NCBI GenBank assembly: GCA_018266935.1
Contig: JAFDZL010000495.1
Location: 1 to 34,179, forward strand
Direction: 5' to 3'
Source: Bacteroidota bacterium
Lineage (GTDB): Bacteria; Bacteroidota; Bacteroidia; Sphingobacteriales; Sphingobacteriaceae
Length of the DNA stretch: 34,179 bases
Below, in pieces: positions 32,885 to 34,179 of the stretch. A program made the position numbers and the translations under genes. Below the pieces are notes generated by a model. That model did no database searches, was not told the DNA's origin, and saw only the letters and a program-made list of their open reading frames with translations. Each line of letters begins with the position of its first letter. The first letter of the stretch is position 1.

Positions 32885-33898
32885 TTACTGAGTGAGCAAC
32901 GTGCCGGAAGTGGCGTCCAGCCACCAAATGGTACCGGTCGGCCCTACAGCTAAAGACGCCCCGTAGGCGGCATTCACCTGTGTCCAATTACCTGAGCTAT
33001 ATCTATATATCGGCAGGTTATCCCCTAAAACACCGGGAAGTACTGCAGTCACACACACCAACCCGTTAGCTCCGATAGCAATATCTTTGGCATTCACACC
33101 ACTAACCACGTTCCAGGTTATATTGCCGCTGTATTGGTAAACCACATTGGATTTATTTGCCACCCATGGGGTACCATTCGGATCAACTGCAATATGAATA
33201 CCTGAACAATCAGTCATTGTATCAAAACCGCTTCCGTTCCATTTTAGCACCGTATTGCCACCGGTTGGCGAATATGCAATAGTACTAATGGCAAATATCG
33301 AACCGTTTGCGCCTATAGCAATATCAGTCGCCAAGCCTTGTTTTAACTGCCATGCACCTGCGGCATAGGTCAATACCTGGTTTTGGTAGTTTACAACCCA
33401 GGGCACTCCCTCCGGTGAAACAGCTATCTTTACAGCTCCGCAATCAGGCAACTTGTGAACTTCGCCATTAACATATTTATACACCCGGTAACCTGTAGTA
33501 CCGGCTAACTGGTCAGCTCCAACCAAATACATCGAGCCATCTGCGCCTATACCCACGTCGGTGAACTTGCCGTTCGTAACTTTTAGGCTAAAAGTTGTTG
33601 AAACATTATGCTCGGTATTCTTAACGTTGATCGTCACCTGTCCAGCTTTAAGTGCAGTTATTACACCAGCATTATCAATGGTGGCTATAGTAGTATCAGA
33701 CGAAGTCAATGTTAACTGGCTGATTGTATAGTTTGTAGAGCTTATTTGCCCGGTAAGCCCAGCTCTGACAGTCATTGTATCAGCGGCTAATTTGATTGAA
33801 TAATCAGGTTTAACTCCCTGCTTTTTTTTGCATGATGTTATTACCAGTAAACTGGCAAAGGCAATCAATGCTGTGGCGATCGCACGTTTCATGTTCAT
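32885..33898 (-). CDS. Lipoprotein with Ig-like (BIG2) domain and Tectonin-type propeller repeats
   Basis: This 337-residue protein starts at ATG 33896-33898 and has a lipoprotein signal with lipobox ITSC (Cys23), followed by KKKQ. Residues about 33-108 form a bacterial Ig-like domain (ATIDNAGVITALKAGQVTIN). Then about three repeats of some 75 residues follow, each with DIAIGANGS- and AVDPNGTPWV-type phrases (TDVGIGADGSMY, DIAIGANGSIFAI, DIAIGANGLVCV), the mark of Tectonin/TECPR-like beta-propellers that bind glycans or phospholipid head groups in other proteins. Its neighbour on the same strand is another such protein. A terminator follows the stop. It is probably surface or periplasm exposed. 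Confidence 0.8.
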   Translation of the reverse strand: MNMKRAIATALIAFASLLVITSCKKKQGVKPDYSIKLAADTMTVRAGLTGQISSTNYTISQLTLTSSDTTIATIDNAGVITALKAGQVTINVKNTEHNVSTTFSLKVTNGKFTDVGIGADGSMYLVGADQLAGTTGYRVYKYVNGEVHKLPDCGAVKIAVSPEGVPWVVNYQNQVLTYAAGAWQLKQGLATDIAIGANGSIFAISTIAYSPTGGNTVLKWNGSGFDTMTDCSGIHIAVDPNGTPWVANKSNVVYQYSGNITWNVVSGVNAKDIAIGANGLVCVTAVLPGVLGDNLPIYRYSSGNWTQVNAAYGASLAVGPTGTIWWLDATSGTLLTQ

Positions 33899-33933
33899 AG
33901 TTTAGGGGTTTAATAGTTAATTAATTTCGCTTA

Positions 33934-34179
33934 TTATGGTTTGTGCAATACACCTGCTTTGTCAATGTAATAGGCATTGCCGGACGGATCGACCGAAATG
34001 CTTACCCCAGATGCCTGCGGAACCATATTCCATTGATTGTTATTGAAGTTATACACAGGTGGCTGATAGCTCGCAGAACTCGGGTCGTCTTTGCCGGTTA
34101 CAAAAACTGCCCCGTTTGCGCCAATGCCGATATCATTTGCATCAACACCAAACAAAGGATTCCATAGATAAGTACCGCC
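33934..34179 (-). CDS. Tectonin-type repeat protein, C-terminal end (5' end outside window)
   Basis: The frame runs open from the window edge (GGTYLWNPLFGVDANDIGIG at its edge) to tandem TAA TAA ending at 33934, giving the last 81 residues. ANDIGIGANGAVFVTG and SISVDPSGNAYYIDKAGVLH are the same repeat phrases as in the downstream lipoprotein, so this is a paralogue in tandem, 35 bases away. A short gap suggests a shared transcript. The N-terminus is unseen, so a lipobox cannot be checked. Confidence 0.75.
   Translation of the reverse strand, partial: GGTYLWNPLFGVDANDIGIGANGAVFVTGKDDPSSASYQPPVYNFNNNQWNMVPQASGVSISVDPSGNAYYIDKAGVLHKP

Overview
The window looks like chromosome of a Bacteroidota member, most likely family Sphingobacteriaceae (Mucilaginibacter/Pedobacter-like). 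The reasons are protein families largely confined to that phylum (DUF2480, DUF4834, DUF6427-like, a CarboxypepD_reg/plug protein, Tectonin-repeat lipoproteins), lack of clear Shine-Dalgarno sequences, several matches to the Bacteroidota -7 promoter box (TAnnTTTG), and many intergenic palindromes. No rRNA, tRNA, CRISPR array, integrase or transposase was seen. Genes are dense: no stretch above 300 bases lacks a gene, the longest being the 289 bases between upp and uvrB.

Region 1 (1-10.3 kb, all minus strand) is envelope and housekeeping. Read in the direction of transcription it holds a DinB-like protein, a 36-residue membrane microprotein too short for routine ORF calling, an LpxH-like metallophosphoesterase, an MJ1255-type glycosyltransferase, a DUF6427-like membrane protein, purQ, coaX, an outer-membrane barrel, lptC, a PpiD/SurA-type chaperone, DUF2480 and a DUF3108 protein cut by the window edge. 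purQ-coaX-barrel form an overlapping chain, with lptC 10 bases downstream; barrel, LptC and PpiD-like chaperone fit an outer-membrane assembly group.

Region 2 (10.9-17.1 kb) holds a plus-strand outer-membrane barrel, then a minus-strand 1239-residue protein that looks like two usually separate Bacteroidota envelope families joined together, then a YjjG-type HAD nucleotidase and upp. A diverged 3'-terminal fragment of a HAD gene lies on the far side of the giant gene, so the giant gene sits between two same-orientation copies of one gene end. This resembles the scar of an insertion at a gene 3' end and is the most unusual structure in the window.

Region 3 (17.4-22.8 kb, plus strand) holds uvrB, DUF4834, a small membrane protein and a YfhO-family membrane protein. 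Region 4 (22.9-32.8 kb) is mainly glycan biosynthesis: two glycosyltransferases (minus), a tricorn-like S41 protease (plus), a methyltransferase (plus), then a minus-strand operon of Wzx-type flippase, two methyltransferases and a glycosyltransferase. Region 5 (32.9 kb to the end) holds two neighbouring Tectonin-type propeller genes, one a lipoprotein and one cut by the window edge.

At least six different palindromic intergenic repeats occur, mostly at gene 3' ends. Two good intrinsic terminators (near 1290 and 32850) were also found. Four genes appear to start with TTG.
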